Assembly (NCBI GenBank): GCA_947469285.1
Contig: CANIOW010000021.1
Coordinates: 1-59,365, forward strand
Direction of reading: 5' to 3'
DNA length: 59,365 bases
Origin: Gammaproteobacteria bacterium
Lineage (GTDB): Bacteria; Pseudomonadota; Gammaproteobacteria; Steroidobacterales; Steroidobacteraceae
The notes beneath the pieces were generated by a model. That model was given only the letters and a program-made list of their open reading frames with translations. It did not search any database and was not told the origin of the DNA. The position numbers and the translations under genes are program-made. Positions within the stretch are counted from its first letter, which is position 1, and each line of letters opens with the position of its first letter. Below are positions 42,943 to 51,827 of the stretch, piece after piece.

Positions 42943-43254
42943 TTAGGCCACGAAGCTCTTGAGATTCTTCAGCGGCATGACACGCACTTTCTTGGAGGCC
43001 GGCTTGGCCTTGAAAGTCATCGGCAGGCCCGTGAACGGGTTGGTGCCCTGGCGCGCCTTCGAGGCGGGCTTTTTGACGACCTTCATTTTCAGCAGGCCAG
43101 GCATGGTGAACAGGCCAGCGCCCTTCAGGCTCTTCTTGATGATGCCGTTGAGGGACTCAAACACTTCTCCAACCTGCTTCTTAGACAGTTCGGTGTCCTT
43201 GCTGATCTGGGCAAGGATTTCAGACTTGGTCGGGGCTGCGCTTATCTTCGCCAT
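42943..43254 (-). CDS. HU-family DNA-binding protein
   Basis: A 103-residue basic protein of the HU/IHF fold. The N-terminal helices (TKSEILAQISKDTELSKKQV, then VFESLNGIIKKSL) form the dimer body. The beta-arm region contains the conserved RQGTNPFTGLP with the DNA-intercalating Pro. An extra basic C-terminal tail (KPASKKVRVMPLKNLKSF) and a few additional N-terminal residues distinguish it from housekeeping HupA/B of about 90 residues. It likely bends or compacts DNA. AAGGAG lies 8 nt before the ATG, and a strong terminator follows, so it is monocistronic. Confidence 0.9.
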   Translation of the reverse strand: MAKISAAPTKSEILAQISKDTELSKKQVGEVFESLNGIIKKSLKGAGLFTMPGLLKMKVVKKPASKARQGTNPFTGLPMTFKAKPASKKVRVMPLKNLKSFVA

Positions 43255-43470
43255 TTAGTTTTCTCCTTGGGGAGCAGCCGTTCGGGGCACCGTGGCTGTC
43301 CGTTGACTAGGGAACTCAAGAGCATGACCTGCATGCCATTTTCAATTGAAGTCGCACCATAGCACAGCTTAAACGCATCTTTAATAGGGCTTTGGCGTAA
43401 CGGGCGGTTTTTTTTACGAAGAAAACAGTGTTTTTCCCTTGGCTGGCGCCAGAGGGGAGGTTCGCTGACC
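43255..43470. other. intergenic region with candidate HU promoter
   Basis: Same-strand gap between the DUF4426 stop and the HU-like start. On the minus strand TTAAAG (43384-43379), 17 nt, TATGGT (43361-43356) is a possible promoter, giving a leader of about 95 nt. No terminator for the genes upstream is visible, and no small ORF is convincing. Confidence 0.35.
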
Positions 43471-43956
43471 TCATTCTGTGAAAAATTCACGTTGGAACGC
43501 GGCGTTCAAACGTGTGCTTTTTGCCGTGGTTTCCAGTGATTCAGCAGTGATTTCAAACACCAGCAGCTCACGGTGACCCACTTGTAGCTCGCCAAACCAG
43601 GTGGCGGCTGCGCGCCTGTCCAGCGGGCGCGGCACCACTTCGCGCACAACGCCGGAGAGCGTGCGCGCAGTCACGGTGATGGTGGCGGGCACCGCTTGCG
43701 CGCCGGGCTCACGGGTGAGTGTGGCGGTGACCACCACTTGGTCGGCACCGCTGGCCAATCCGTAGCGCTGCACCACGGCCGGTTCAAGATCGCGCACTGG
43801 TTGGGCGCTGTAACTGAGGAGATACGGCCCTTGGCTGACATAGCCGTCATCCGTCCAGGTCTGCGCTGGAGGTGGCGTGGATGGCGCGCCGCCGCCGCAC
43901 CCCACCAGCGTCAGTACGGCCAAGGACAGCAGCGGGTGTCGGGTTGTCCGCAGCAT
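43471..43956 (-). CDS. DUF4426 lipoprotein-like exported protein
   Basis: A 161-residue protein with a signal peptide ending in the lipobox LVGCGGG (Cys near residue 20), then a beta-rich domain of DUF4426 type (YLLSYSAQPVRDLEPAVVQ, GHRELLVFEITAES). Function is unknown; it recurs next to yggT/proC in gammaproteobacteria. ATG 43956 overlaps the yggT stop (TGATG), showing coupling. A longer frame upstream runs inside yggT and is not coding. Confidence 0.85.
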   Translation of the reverse strand: MLRTTRHPLLSLAVLTLVGCGGGAPSTPPPAQTWTDDGYVSQGPYLLSYSAQPVRDLEPAVVQRYGLASGADQVVVTATLTREPGAQAVPATITVTARTLSGVVREVVPRPLDRRAAATWFGELQVGHRELLVFEITAESLETTAKSTRLNAAFQREFFTE

Positions 43957-44495
43957 CAGGCCACCAGTCTTCCCAGCAGCATCCGCAGCACTTGGAGCGT
44001 GAGCATTAGAAACAGGGGTGACAGGTCGAGTGCGCCGAGGGTGGGTAGGGCGCGTTGGAACGGACGCAGCAGCGGGCGAATGAGCTGGCCGATGAGGCCG
44101 GCCATGGGATGCGGGCCGCTTGGGCTGACCCAACTCAGTACCACCCAGACCAGCAATAACCCGATGTAGAGCAGCAGAATGGTGTCCACGAGCGACAGCA
44201 CGCTGCCGAGTAGCAAGGTGCCCACCGATGGCATGGCGCCAAGGGCTAGCGCCGCCAGCAACGCGTGACGCAAGGCCTGCACCGCCACCACCGCCACCAC
44301 CGCCGCCGTGTCGATGCGCCCGACTGGCGGTAGCAGGCGGCGCAGTGGCAGTACCAGCGGATTGGTGACTAGCAGCACGGCGCGCGCCAGTGGCTGGCGA
44401 AAATCGGTGCGCACCCATTGCAGTAGCAGTCGCAGCACAAAAGCGCCAACGATCAGGCTGGTGAGGCTGTCGAGTACGAAGAGTAGTTCACGCAT
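43956..44495 (-). CDS. yggT: YggT family membrane protein
   Basis: A 179-residue membrane protein with two tandem YggT modules: FVLRLLLQWVRTDF with LVTNPLVLPLRRLLPP, then LLVWVVLSWVSPSGPHP with GQLIRPLLRPFQRALPTLG. Each module has a helix pair. Proposed roles include osmotic-shock tolerance and cell division in cyanobacteria; the molecular job is unclear. It lies in the yggS-proC-yggT-DUF4426 cluster on the minus strand, 24 bp after proC. Confidence 0.92.
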   Translation of the reverse strand: MRELLFVLDSLTSLIVGAFVLRLLLQWVRTDFRQPLARAVLLVTNPLVLPLRRLLPPVGRIDTAAVVAVVAVQALRHALLAALALGAMPSVGTLLLGSVLSLVDTILLLYIGLLLVWVVLSWVSPSGPHPMAGLIGQLIRPLLRPFQRALPTLGALDLSPLFLMLTLQVLRMLLGRLVA

Positions 44496-44519
44496 AGGCA
44501 GAGGTTCCTGAGAGAGGGT

Positions 44520-45404
44520 TCAGCGGAGCGCGGGGGGTGCGCTGGCATCAGCTGCCAGTTCAGCCGAACGACGCGCCGCGGCCGCTACTGCGGCGGTGAC
44601 GGTGGCGCGAAACGCAGCTGCTTCGAACACCGCCAGCGCCGCCGCGGTGGTGCCGCCTTTGGAAGTGACTTGTTCACGCAGAGTGGCGGCATCAATGCCG
44701 GTATCTCGTGCCATGAGGCCAGCGCCATAGGCGGTATGAATAGCCAATTGTCGGGCGGTGGCCTCCGGTAAGCCAACGGCCATACCAGCCACGGCCAGTG
44801 ACTCGATGAGCAAGAAGAAATACGCCGGACCACTGCCGGACACCGCGGTGACCGCATCTAGTTGAATTTCGGCATCGACCCAGACGGTAGCCCCAACGGC
44901 TTGCATTAATGCCGCTGCCTGAGCGCGCGCTGGAGGCGGCACCACGGCCGCGGCGTACAACCCGGTGATGCCGGCACCCACGAAAGCTGGGCGATTGGGC
45001 ATGGTGCGCACCACGGGAACTCCCTCCCCCAGCCACTCGCCTAACTGTTCCAAGCGAATCCCGGCGGCCACCGACACCACCGTGGGACGGTGCTGCAGTG
45101 CCAGGGGGCGCAGTTCGCCGGCAACGGCCGCCATGTGTTGTGGCTTGACCGCCAACACCCAGACAGGAGCGCGCGCGGCAGCGAGGAGTGGGTCGGCCGT
45201 CAGGTAGAGGCCAGGGAAGTCATGCTCCAGCGCGGTGCGTGCCGCAGCAGAAACATCGGCGACGGCGATAGTCGCGACCGATTGCCCCGCCGCCACCAGT
45301 CCGGCGATGAGTGCGCGCGCCATCTGGCCGCCGCCAATGAAGGCCACGCCAGGTAGCGGCATGACCGTCGGTGGGGTGGCAGAAGGGGTAGAAAGTGGGT
45401 TCAT
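44520..45404 (-). CDS. proC: pyrroline-5-carboxylate reductase
   Basis: A 294-residue ProC that makes proline from pyrroline-5-carboxylate with NAD(P)H. The Rossmann motif is VAFIGGGQMARALIAGL after a slightly long N-terminus. MPNRPAFVGAGITGLYA and AVSGSGPAYFFLLIESLA are family motifs, and LREQVTSKGGTTAAAL marks the C-terminal dimerisation domain. Its ATG overlaps the yggS stop (ATGA), the usual pairing. Confidence 0.95.
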   Translation of the reverse strand: MNPLSTPSATPPTVMPLPGVAFIGGGQMARALIAGLVAAGQSVATIAVADVSAAARTALEHDFPGLYLTADPLLAAARAPVWVLAVKPQHMAAVAGELRPLALQHRPTVVSVAAGIRLEQLGEWLGEGVPVVRTMPNRPAFVGAGITGLYAAAVVPPPARAQAAALMQAVGATVWVDAEIQLDAVTAVSGSGPAYFFLLIESLAVAGMAVGLPEATARQLAIHTAYGAGLMARDTGIDAATLREQVTSKGGTTAAALAVFEAAAFRATVTAAVAAAARRSAELAADASAPPALR

Positions 45405-46147
45405 GACAAATCCTGCGCTGGAATCAACTGGGGACGCTCGCCAAACACGGCGGTACCAAGACGCACCTGGGTGGCCCCCTCAAGGATAGCGTCTGTGTAG
45501 TCGGCGCTCATGCCCATCGACAGCGTGTCTAGGGCCAGTCCTTCCGCCTGCAGGCGGGAGAGCAGGTCCGCCAGCGTCCGAAAGCGCTCACGCCGAGTCG
45601 CCGGGTCATCGGTAGCCGGCGGAATACACATGAGGCCACGCAGTTGCAGGCCGGGCAGGCGAGCCACCGCGTGCGCCAGTGCCGGCAACGCCTCGGGCGA
45701 CACTCCGGCCTTGCCGGCTTCGGGGACCAGCATGACCTGCAGGCAAATATTGAGCGGCGCTTGGTGTGCCGACCGGTGTGCTGCCAACCTTTCCGCTACC
45801 CGAAGGCGGTCCACGGTGTGCACCCAGTCGAAGTGGGTGGCCACGGCGCGCGTCTTGTTGGCCTGCAAGGCGCCGATAAAATGCCAGATGAGTGGCAAAG
45901 CGGCCAGTGAAGCTATCTTCGGCACGCCTTCCTGAAGGTAATTCTCGCCGAAATGGGTCAGTCCGGCGGCGTATGCCGCCGCCACCGCCGCAGTCGACTG
46001 GTGCTTGGAAACCGCCACCAAGGTGACCGAACCGGGAGCGCGCCTGGCGGCGTGTGTCGCGGCGGCCACGGCCTCCGCGGCCACTCTGGCGGTCTGCAGC
46101 ACGCCCTCCGGTAACAGTGCAGGTGAATTTTGCGTGTTAGTTAACAT
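45401..46147 (-). CDS. yggS: PLP homeostasis protein YggS
   Basis: A 248-residue PLP-binding TIM-barrel protein (PLPBP family). The PLP lysine is in LVAVSKHQS, followed by HFGENYLQE, WHFIGALQANKT and LSMGMSADYTDAI. It buffers pyridoxal phosphate and amino-acid pools without a known enzymatic activity. ATG 46147 is chosen by homology although no clear Shine-Dalgarno precedes it; a TTG at 46177 is the alternative. Divergent from pilT by 52 bp, a conserved arrangement. Confidence 0.93.
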   Translation of the reverse strand: MLTNTQNSPALLPEGVLQTARVAAEAVAAATHAARRAPGSVTLVAVSKHQSTAAVAAAYAAGLTHFGENYLQEGVPKIASLAALPLIWHFIGALQANKTRAVATHFDWVHTVDRLRVAERLAAHRSAHQAPLNICLQVMLVPEAGKAGVSPEALPALAHAVARLPGLQLRGLMCIPPATDDPATRRERFRTLADLLSRLQAEGLALDTLSMGMSADYTDAILEGATQVRLGTAVFGERPQLIPAQDLS

Positions 46148-46199
46148 ATGGTGGTCGGGGCCGTGTCTATACTTCAAGACTACTCTGTAGGGGCACTCA

Positions 46200-47240
46200 A
46201 TGACCGTCGATATTGCTCAGTTGCTCGCGTTCGCTGTCAAAAGCGGGGCCTCCGACCTGCATCTGTCGGCCGGCATGCCGCCGATGATCCGTGTCGACGG
46301 CGATATTAAACGCATCAACATGCCGGCGCTGGCGCATAAAGACGTGCACTCGATGGTGTACGACATCATGAATGACAAACAGCGCAAGGCATTCGAGGAG
46401 TTCTTTGAAACCGACTTCTCCTTCGAGATCCCGCGGCTGTCACGCTTTCGAGTCAACGCTTTCAATCATAACCGCGGCGCAGGTGCGGTGTTTCGCGCCA
46501 TTCCGTCGGTGGTCAAGTCCTTAAGTGAACTGAACGCCCCGAAGGTGTTTTCAGATTTGTGTATGTTACCGCGCGGACTGGTAGTCGTGACCGGCCCCAC
46601 CGGCTCGGGTAAGTCGACGACGCTGGCGGCGATGATCAACCACATCAACGATAACCGGCCGAGCCATATCCTCACGATTGAGGACCCGATTGAGTTTGTT
46701 CATGAGAGCCGTCGCAGCCTCATCAACCAGCGCGAGGTCCACCGCGACACGCTGGGCTTCAGTGAAGCTTTGCGCTCTGCTCTTCGCGAGGACCCCGATG
46801 TCATCCTGGTCGGCGAGATGCGTGATCTGGAAACCATCCGTCTGGCACTGACTGCCGCGGAGACAGGTCACCTGGTGTTCGGTACGCTACATACTTCAAG
46901 CGCGGCTAAAACCATTGACCGTATCGTCGATGTGTTTCCCGCGCAGGAAAAAGAGATTGTGCGCTCCATGCTCTCCGAGAGCCTGCGTGCGGTGATTTCA
47001 CAGGCGCTACTCAAGCGTGTCGGCGGTGGCCGTATCGCGGCACATGAAATCATGATCGGTATTCCTGCTATCCGTAATCTCATCCGTGAGGGCAAGGTGG
47101 CGCAGATGTACAGCAGCATTCAAACCGGCCAAATGCATGGGATGCAGACGCTGGATCAATGTCTGCAGGATCTGGTTGCCAAAGGCATGGTCAGCAAAGA
47201 AGAGGCGCGTTATAAAGCGCAGAATAAAGAAAGTATCTAG
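46200..47240 (+). CDS. pilT: type IV pilus retraction ATPase PilT
   Basis: A 346-residue hexameric retraction motor. Residues 1-100 are the PAS-like N-terminal domain (SGASDLHLSAGMPPMIRVDG). Walker A is GPTGSGKSTT at 132-141, the Asp box IEDPIEFVH, the Walker B region PDVILVGEMRDLETI, the His box TGHLVFGTLHT, and the C-terminal AIRNLIREGKVAQM motif needed for retraction. TATACT at 46168-46173 could be its -10. First of three tandem PilT-type genes. Confidence 0.97.
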   Translation: MTVDIAQLLAFAVKSGASDLHLSAGMPPMIRVDGDIKRINMPALAHKDVHSMVYDIMNDKQRKAFEEFFETDFSFEIPRLSRFRVNAFNHNRGAGAVFRAIPSVVKSLSELNAPKVFSDLCMLPRGLVVVTGPTGSGKSTTLAAMINHINDNRPSHILTIEDPIEFVHESRRSLINQREVHRDTLGFSEALRSALREDPDVILVGEMRDLETIRLALTAAETGHLVFGTLHTSSAAKTIDRIVDVFPAQEKEIVRSMLSESLRAVISQALLKRVGGGRIAAHEIMIGIPAIRNLIREGKVAQMYSSIQTGQMHGMQTLDQCLQDLVAKGMVSKEEARYKAQNKESI

Positions 47241-47254
47241 AAGGCGCATGCACC

Positions 47255-48415
47255 ATGGACCGTGACCAAGCTACTCGTCTCATGCAGGATCTTCTGCGCC
47301 GCATGGTGGTGCTCAAGGGCAGCGATCTGTTCATTACCTGCGGGTTTCCGCCGGCCATCAAGGTCGATGGTGAGATCCGTCCGCAATCTGAAAAGGGACT
47401 CACGGCTGAGCAGAGCGCGGCGTTGGTTCGCTCCGTCATGAATGACCGCCAAACGCGCGATTTTGACGGCAGCAAGGAATGTAATTTCGCGATTTCACCG
47501 GCTGACATCGGTCGTTTCCGCGTCAGCGCATTCGTGCAACAAACCTTCACTGGTTGTGTTATCCGCACCATCAATGCGCGTATTCCTACCCTCGAGGAGC
47601 TTGAACTGCCGGCGGTGCTGAAAGACGTGGTCATGTCAAAGCGCGGGCTGTGTATTCTCGTGGGTGGCACTGGTAGTGGTAAGAGCACAACGCTGGCGGC
47701 GATGACTGATCATCGCAACGGTAACTCGCGCGGCCACATCGTGACCATCGAAGATCCGGTGGAGTTTATCCATCCGCACCGCCACTGCGTCATCACCCAC
47801 CGCGAGGTCGGGGTGGATACGGACAGTTGGCATACCGCACTGAAGAACACCTTGCGTCAGGCGCCGGATGTCATACTCATCGGTGAAATACGTGATCGCG
47901 AGACGATGGAATATGCCATTCAGTTCGCGGAGACGGGGCATTTGGTGCTGGCAACCCTGCACGCCAATAGCTCTAATCAAGCGCTCGATCGCATTATTAA
48001 TTTTTTCCCTGAGGAACGCCGTGAGCAACTGCTCATGGACTTGTCGCTGAACGTACGCGCGCTGATTTCCCAGCGGCTGGTGCCGCGCGAAGGGGGTAAG
48101 GGCCGGATCGCTGCGATGGAAATTATGCTGCAGTCGCCGTTGATCTCAGACCTCATCTTTAAGGGTGATGTAGCGCAGATCAAGGAAGTCATGTCGCGTT
48201 CCACCCGACTGGGGATGCAGATTTTTGACCAGGCATTGTTTGCGCTCTATGAATCAGGGCAGATTAGCTACGAAGATGCCTTGCGCAATGCCGACAGCAA
48301 GAACGAACTGCGCTTGCGTGTGAAACTAGAAAGTAAACGTGAGGACCACTTGGCTCGGGAGCAGGCGACAAGTCTGCGTCTTGCTGAGGATGCTGACCCT
48401 CAGCGGCTCATCTAA
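47255..48415 (+). CDS. pilU: type IV pilus retraction ATPase PilU
   Basis: A 386-residue PilT paralogue. Walker A is GGTGSGKSTT at 137-146, Asp box IEDPVEFIH, Walker B DVILIGEIRDRETM, His box TGHLVLATLHAN. The C-terminal tail beyond 345 is longer and charged, as in PilU. PilU supports PilT-driven retraction under load and depends on PilT. It starts 14 bp after pilT with AGAAGG 10 nt upstream of the ATG. Confidence 0.94.
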   Translation: MDRDQATRLMQDLLRRMVVLKGSDLFITCGFPPAIKVDGEIRPQSEKGLTAEQSAALVRSVMNDRQTRDFDGSKECNFAISPADIGRFRVSAFVQQTFTGCVIRTINARIPTLEELELPAVLKDVVMSKRGLCILVGGTGSGKSTTLAAMTDHRNGNSRGHIVTIEDPVEFIHPHRHCVITHREVGVDTDSWHTALKNTLRQAPDVILIGEIRDRETMEYAIQFAETGHLVLATLHANSSNQALDRIINFFPEERREQLLMDLSLNVRALISQRLVPREGGKGRIAAMEIMLQSPLISDLIFKGDVAQIKEVMSRSTRLGMQIFDQALFALYESGQISYEDALRNADSKNELRLRVKLESKREDHLAREQATSLRLAEDADPQRLI

Positions 48416-48416
48416 G

Positions 48417-49505
48417 ATGGAGCTGCTTCCTGAGGCCGCTGGTGCGCGTCTGAACATGCGCCCGCTCTTCGAATTGATGGTAGCTAAGCAGGCATCGGAC
48501 CTGTTTTTTACCGCTTACGCTCCGGTCAAAATCAAGATCGAAGGCCAGCTGTTTCCAGTGAACCGTCAGGTGCTGACCCCGGAGATGGTCAAGCAGACGG
48601 CCTACGGCATGATGACCGCTGAGCAGGCGGCTTATTTCGCTGATGAACTTGAAATTGACTTCGCGCTGTCTGAGCCAGGGCTGGGTCGGTTCCGGGCCAC
48701 CCTGTTCCACCAGCGCGGCGTTCCGTCCATTGTGCTGCGCTATATCACTGGCGAGATTCCCCGCCTCGACATGCTGGGTCTGCCGGAAGTTCTGCAGGAC
48801 CTAGCGATGCTGCGCCGTGGCTTGGTGCTGATGGTGGGTGCCGCTGGCTCTGGCAAGAGCACCACGCTGGCCGCCATGGTTAATCACCGCAATGAAAGCG
48901 CTTCCGACCATGTGCTGACGATTGAAGACCCGATCGAATATCTGCACTCCAACAAGAAAAGCATTATTAATCAGCGCGAAGTGGGTTTGGATACCAAATC
49001 TTTCGGGCGCGCCTTGCGCAGCGCTATGCGGGCCGCGCCAGATGTCATTCTGGTGGGCGAGATCCGTGATCGCGAGACGATGGAAAGTGTTATTGCGCTC
49101 GCGGGCACTGGGCATCTGTGTATCAGTACGCTGCATGCAAACAACGCGGCGGAAACGCTTGAACGTATCGTCAATCTGTTTCCGCGGGACCAGCACGCTC
49201 AGGTGTTTCTGGATCTGTCGCAGTACTTGCGTGCCATCCTCGCGCAGCGGTTGGTGCGCAGCCATGAGGGGCGCCGCATCGCAGCCGTGGAGGTGATGCT
49301 CAACACGCCCCATATTCAAGAACTGGTGAAGAAAGGCGATGTGATCGGGGTAAAAGCGGCCATCCGTAGCTCCACCGAGCGTGGTATGCAGTCTTTCGAT
49401 GCTGCCCTGATGGAACTGCACCGCGGTGGACGCATTAGCCTGGAAGAGGCGCTGGTGAATGCCGATTCACGCAGCGACCTTGAGGCCCGCATTAATTTCG
49501 GCTGA
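48417..49505 (+). CDS. third PilT/PilU-family ATPase
   Basis: A 362-residue paralogue placed one base after the pilU stop. All ATPase motifs are intact: Walker A GAAGSGKSTT (141-150), IEDPIEYLH, DVILVGEIRDRETM, TGHLCISTLHANN, and the C-terminal IQELVKKGDVIGVKAAI. The Walker A has Ala-Ala where PilT has Pro-Thr. It resembles PilU more than PilT in the N-terminal domain (LMVAKQASDLFFTAYAP), so a duplicated PilU is likely. Start at ATG 48417; the frame upstream overlaps pilU and has no ribosome site. Active motifs argue against a decaying copy. Confidence 0.9.
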   Translation: MELLPEAAGARLNMRPLFELMVAKQASDLFFTAYAPVKIKIEGQLFPVNRQVLTPEMVKQTAYGMMTAEQAAYFADELEIDFALSEPGLGRFRATLFHQRGVPSIVLRYITGEIPRLDMLGLPEVLQDLAMLRRGLVLMVGAAGSGKSTTLAAMVNHRNESASDHVLTIEDPIEYLHSNKKSIINQREVGLDTKSFGRALRSAMRAAPDVILVGEIRDRETMESVIALAGTGHLCISTLHANNAAETLERIVNLFPRDQHAQVFLDLSQYLRAILAQRLVRSHEGRRIAAVEVMLNTPHIQELVKKGDVIGVKAAIRSSTERGMQSFDAALMELHRGGRISLEEALVNADSRSDLEARINFG

Positions 49506-49515
49506 GTGCGCCGTG

Positions 49516-50415
49516 TCAGGCGGTCGCTGGATAGACACTGTTGGCCTCGAACACCGGGCCATCCACGCAAACCCGTTTCATGGCTGGGCCCGCGGGGGTT
49601 TCTACACGCACTGTACAGCCGGCACAGCCGCCTACTGCGCAGGCCATATATTCCTCGAGGGAGACCTGGCATGGCACGGCGAATTGCCGTGCGACGCTGG
49701 CGACGGCGCGTAACATGGGCGTTGGGCCACAGGCGAAAATCTCGACCTCTGCCCGCTGCTTGTCATCCAGCGCGGCGAGCCATTCGCTGGCTAACGCGGT
49801 GACATACCCCACGTAACACCCGGCATAGCCCGCCAGTGACGCCAGGCGGCTTGGTACTCCCCATTCTTCCAGGAGTGGCATGGCGGCGATGGTGCCGGGG
49901 GGAATGCCGGGCACGATGCTGGTCGAGGGACGGGCGCGGAACGGAAAGGGAATTTCTGACCCCATGAGGACCAGCGGCTTCCAGGCCGTGCCGGTGCGTT
50001 GGCCGGCGACCAAAGACTCCGCCAGATACACCATGGGTGGAATGCCCACACCACCACCGATGAGCAGCGTCCGCGGTCGTGCCGTGTGGGGTGTAAAGCC
50101 CTGACCAATGGGTCCAAGGCTACTCAGTACATCCCCGGGTTGGGCCTGCGCCAGCTTGGCCAGTCCTGAGCCATGCACTTTGTAGAGAATCTCGATCCAA
50201 CCGGCGGTAGGGTCCACGCGCATCAGTGACAACGGACGGCGCATGGGCAACGACGGGTCACAGCTCAGGTGCACAAAGCTGCCGGGCATGGCGGCAGCGG
50301 CGCATTTGGGGGCCTGCAATCGTAGGATGTATTGCTCGCCCTCCCAGGCCGTGTGCGACAGCACCACAGCCTCTTCGACAAAGATCGTGTTGCGGTGCGG
50401 CTTGGCTTCAGACAT
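49516..50415 (-). CDS. dihydroorotate dehydrogenase electron-transfer subunit (PyrK-like)
   Basis: A 299-residue ferredoxin-reductase-type flavoprotein. The FAD domain has MRRPLSLMRVD (RxYS/T-like), the NAD domain GGGVGIPPMVYLAE, and the C-terminal [2Fe-2S] site CAVGGCAGCTVRV plus a later Cys (spacing C-x4-C-x2-C-x13-C), the PyrK layout. PyrK passes electrons from a class 1B PyrD to NAD. No pyrD is in the window. Overlaps pyrB by 8 bp and takes the place next to pyrB where Pseudomonas has pyrC'. About 40 residues longer than typical PyrK, mostly in the NAD domain. Confidence 0.85.
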   Translation of the reverse strand: MSEAKPHRNTIFVEEAVVLSHTAWEGEQYILRLQAPKCAAAAMPGSFVHLSCDPSLPMRRPLSLMRVDPTAGWIEILYKVHGSGLAKLAQAQPGDVLSSLGPIGQGFTPHTARPRTLLIGGGVGIPPMVYLAESLVAGQRTGTAWKPLVLMGSEIPFPFRARPSTSIVPGIPPGTIAAMPLLEEWGVPSRLASLAGYAGCYVGYVTALASEWLAALDDKQRAEVEIFACGPTPMLRAVASVARQFAVPCQVSLEEYMACAVGGCAGCTVRVETPAGPAMKRVCVDGPVFEANSVYPATA

Positions 50416-51370
50416 GGCGCAAGCGTCCGGCGGCGATGTGTTCCAGTACGGCCATGCGCACCGCGACGCCATTGGTAACCTGACGCTGGATGGCGCTTTG
50501 TGGGCCATCGGCGACGGTGGAGTCGATCTCGACGCTGCGATTCATGGGGCCGGGATGCATGACGAGACAGTCTGGTCGTGCGAGTGTGAGGCGTTCCGGT
50601 GTCAGGCCCCATTGGGCGTGGTAGTCGGCTCGTTCCGGGATGAGCGCGTCCGCCATGCGCTCCTTCTGAATCCGCAACATCATCACCACATCCGTGCCTT
50701 CCAGTCCTTCATTAAGCGTGGTGCAGCGGCGCGCACGGTGAAATTCACCGGCGGGAGGCATGAGCGGAGCGGGACCACACAGCCGTAATTCACCGATTCC
50801 CAGCGTGGTCAGCGCATGGTAGGCGGAACGCGCCACGCGCGAATGGCGCAAGTCGCCGACGATGGTGACGGTGCGCCCTGCAAAGCCGCCGCAATGCTGG
50901 CGGAGCGTCAGCGCATCCAGCAGGCCCTGGGTCGGGTGCGAGAGGTGTGACTCGCCCGCAGAGAGAATGCTCACGTGGTCTTGGACGTGGCCGGCGACGT
51001 ATTCGTGCACGCCGGCCTCGGCGTCACGGATGACAAACAGATCTACGCCCATCGCCTGCAGGGTGTAGATGGTATCCAGCATGGTCTCGCCCTTGACGCG
51101 CGAGGACAGCTGAATCTCCAGATTCACGACATCGGCACCGAGACGTTTTCCAGCCAGTTCAAATGAGGCGCGGGTGCGGGTGGAAGGCTCCGTGAACAGG
51201 TTGCCCACGGTCACGCCGGCCAGTGCTTGATTGCGTGCCGGTGCTGCACCCCGTGGGCGTAGCAGGGCATCTGCCCGGTCGAGTAGCGTGGTGAGGAGCG
51301 GCGCGCCGAGACCCTCCAGCGTGATGAGGTGGCGCAGGTGGCCCTGCGGATTGAACTGGGTGAAGGACAT
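50408..51370 (-). CDS. pyrB: aspartate carbamoyltransferase catalytic subunit
   Basis: A 320-residue ATCase catalytic chain for the first committed step of pyrimidine synthesis. The carbamoyl-phosphate loop is EPSTRTRASFELAGKRLG, with HPTQGLLDALTLRQ, and the aspartate-binding MHPGPMNRSVEI near the C-terminus. An N-terminal extension of about 10 residues is short for the Pseudomonas-type enzyme that needs PyrC'. No pyrI, pyrC' or pyrR is adjacent. AAGGAG precedes the ATG. Follows ruvX by 10 bp. Confidence 0.95.
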   Translation of the reverse strand: MSFTQFNPQGHLRHLITLEGLGAPLLTTLLDRADALLRPRGAAPARNQALAGVTVGNLFTEPSTRTRASFELAGKRLGADVVNLEIQLSSRVKGETMLDTIYTLQAMGVDLFVIRDAEAGVHEYVAGHVQDHVSILSAGESHLSHPTQGLLDALTLRQHCGGFAGRTVTIVGDLRHSRVARSAYHALTTLGIGELRLCGPAPLMPPAGEFHRARRCTTLNEGLEGTDVVMMLRIQKERMADALIPERADYHAQWGLTPERLTLARPDCLVMHPGPMNRSVEIDSTVADGPQSAIQRQVTNGVAVRMAVLEHIAAGRLRHV

Positions 51371-51380
51371 GGGTAACTCC

Positions 51381-51821
51381 TTAGCCTGTACGGGCTAGCC
51401 ATTGTTCTAGCAGCACGGCGGCTGCCACCGGGTCGATGTCGCCATGCCGGACACGCCGCTGACGCGCCCCGGAAGCGCGACGTTCCCGCAGGCGATCCTG
51501 CGCTTCATTCGAGGTGAGGTGCTCGTCCAGCAGGTCCACGGGACGCGTGTAACGGCGGGTCAGTTCGGCGGCGAAGGCGCGCACTTTGACGGCCAGCGGG
51601 CTGTCGCCCCCCGCGGCGTTATAGGGAATACCGACAACGAAGCGGGTCGGGCCCCATTCACCGACTAAGCGGTCCAGGAGCGTCCAGTCGGGGCCGTGGT
51701 CGGTCACCGCCACGGTGGCCAGGGGCCGTGCGGTGCGCGTGAGCGTGTCGCCATTGGCGACACCCAGGCGACGCAGCCCATAGTCCAGGCCCATGACGAT
51801 TTGTGGAGTGGAGTTCGTCAC
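51381..51821 (-). CDS. ruvX: putative pre-16S rRNA nuclease / Holliday junction resolvase-like YqgF
   Basis: A 146-residue RNase H-fold protein. MGLDYGLRRLGVANGDT holds the first acidic residue, VVGIPYN the family core, and DEHLTSNEAQDRL plus DIDPVAAAVLLEQWL the later acidic residues. YqgF processes the 16S rRNA 5' end in E. coli. It starts with GTG at 51821, 6 bp after algH, with TAGG upstream; ATG 51794 would be too short. Confidence 0.92.
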   Translation of the reverse strand: MTNSTPQIVMGLDYGLRRLGVANGDTLTRTARPLATVAVTDHGPDWTLLDRLVGEWGPTRFVVGIPYNAAGGDSPLAVKVRAFAAELTRRYTRPVDLLDEHLTSNEAQDRLRERRASGARQRRVRHGDIDPVAAAVLLEQWLARTG

Positions 51822-51827
51822 GCGCGC

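Noticed and set aside
43957-44418. N-terminal extension of the DUF4426 ORF through yggT
   Set aside because: His/Pro/Arg-rich shadow of yggT; the lipoprotein signal begins at 43956.
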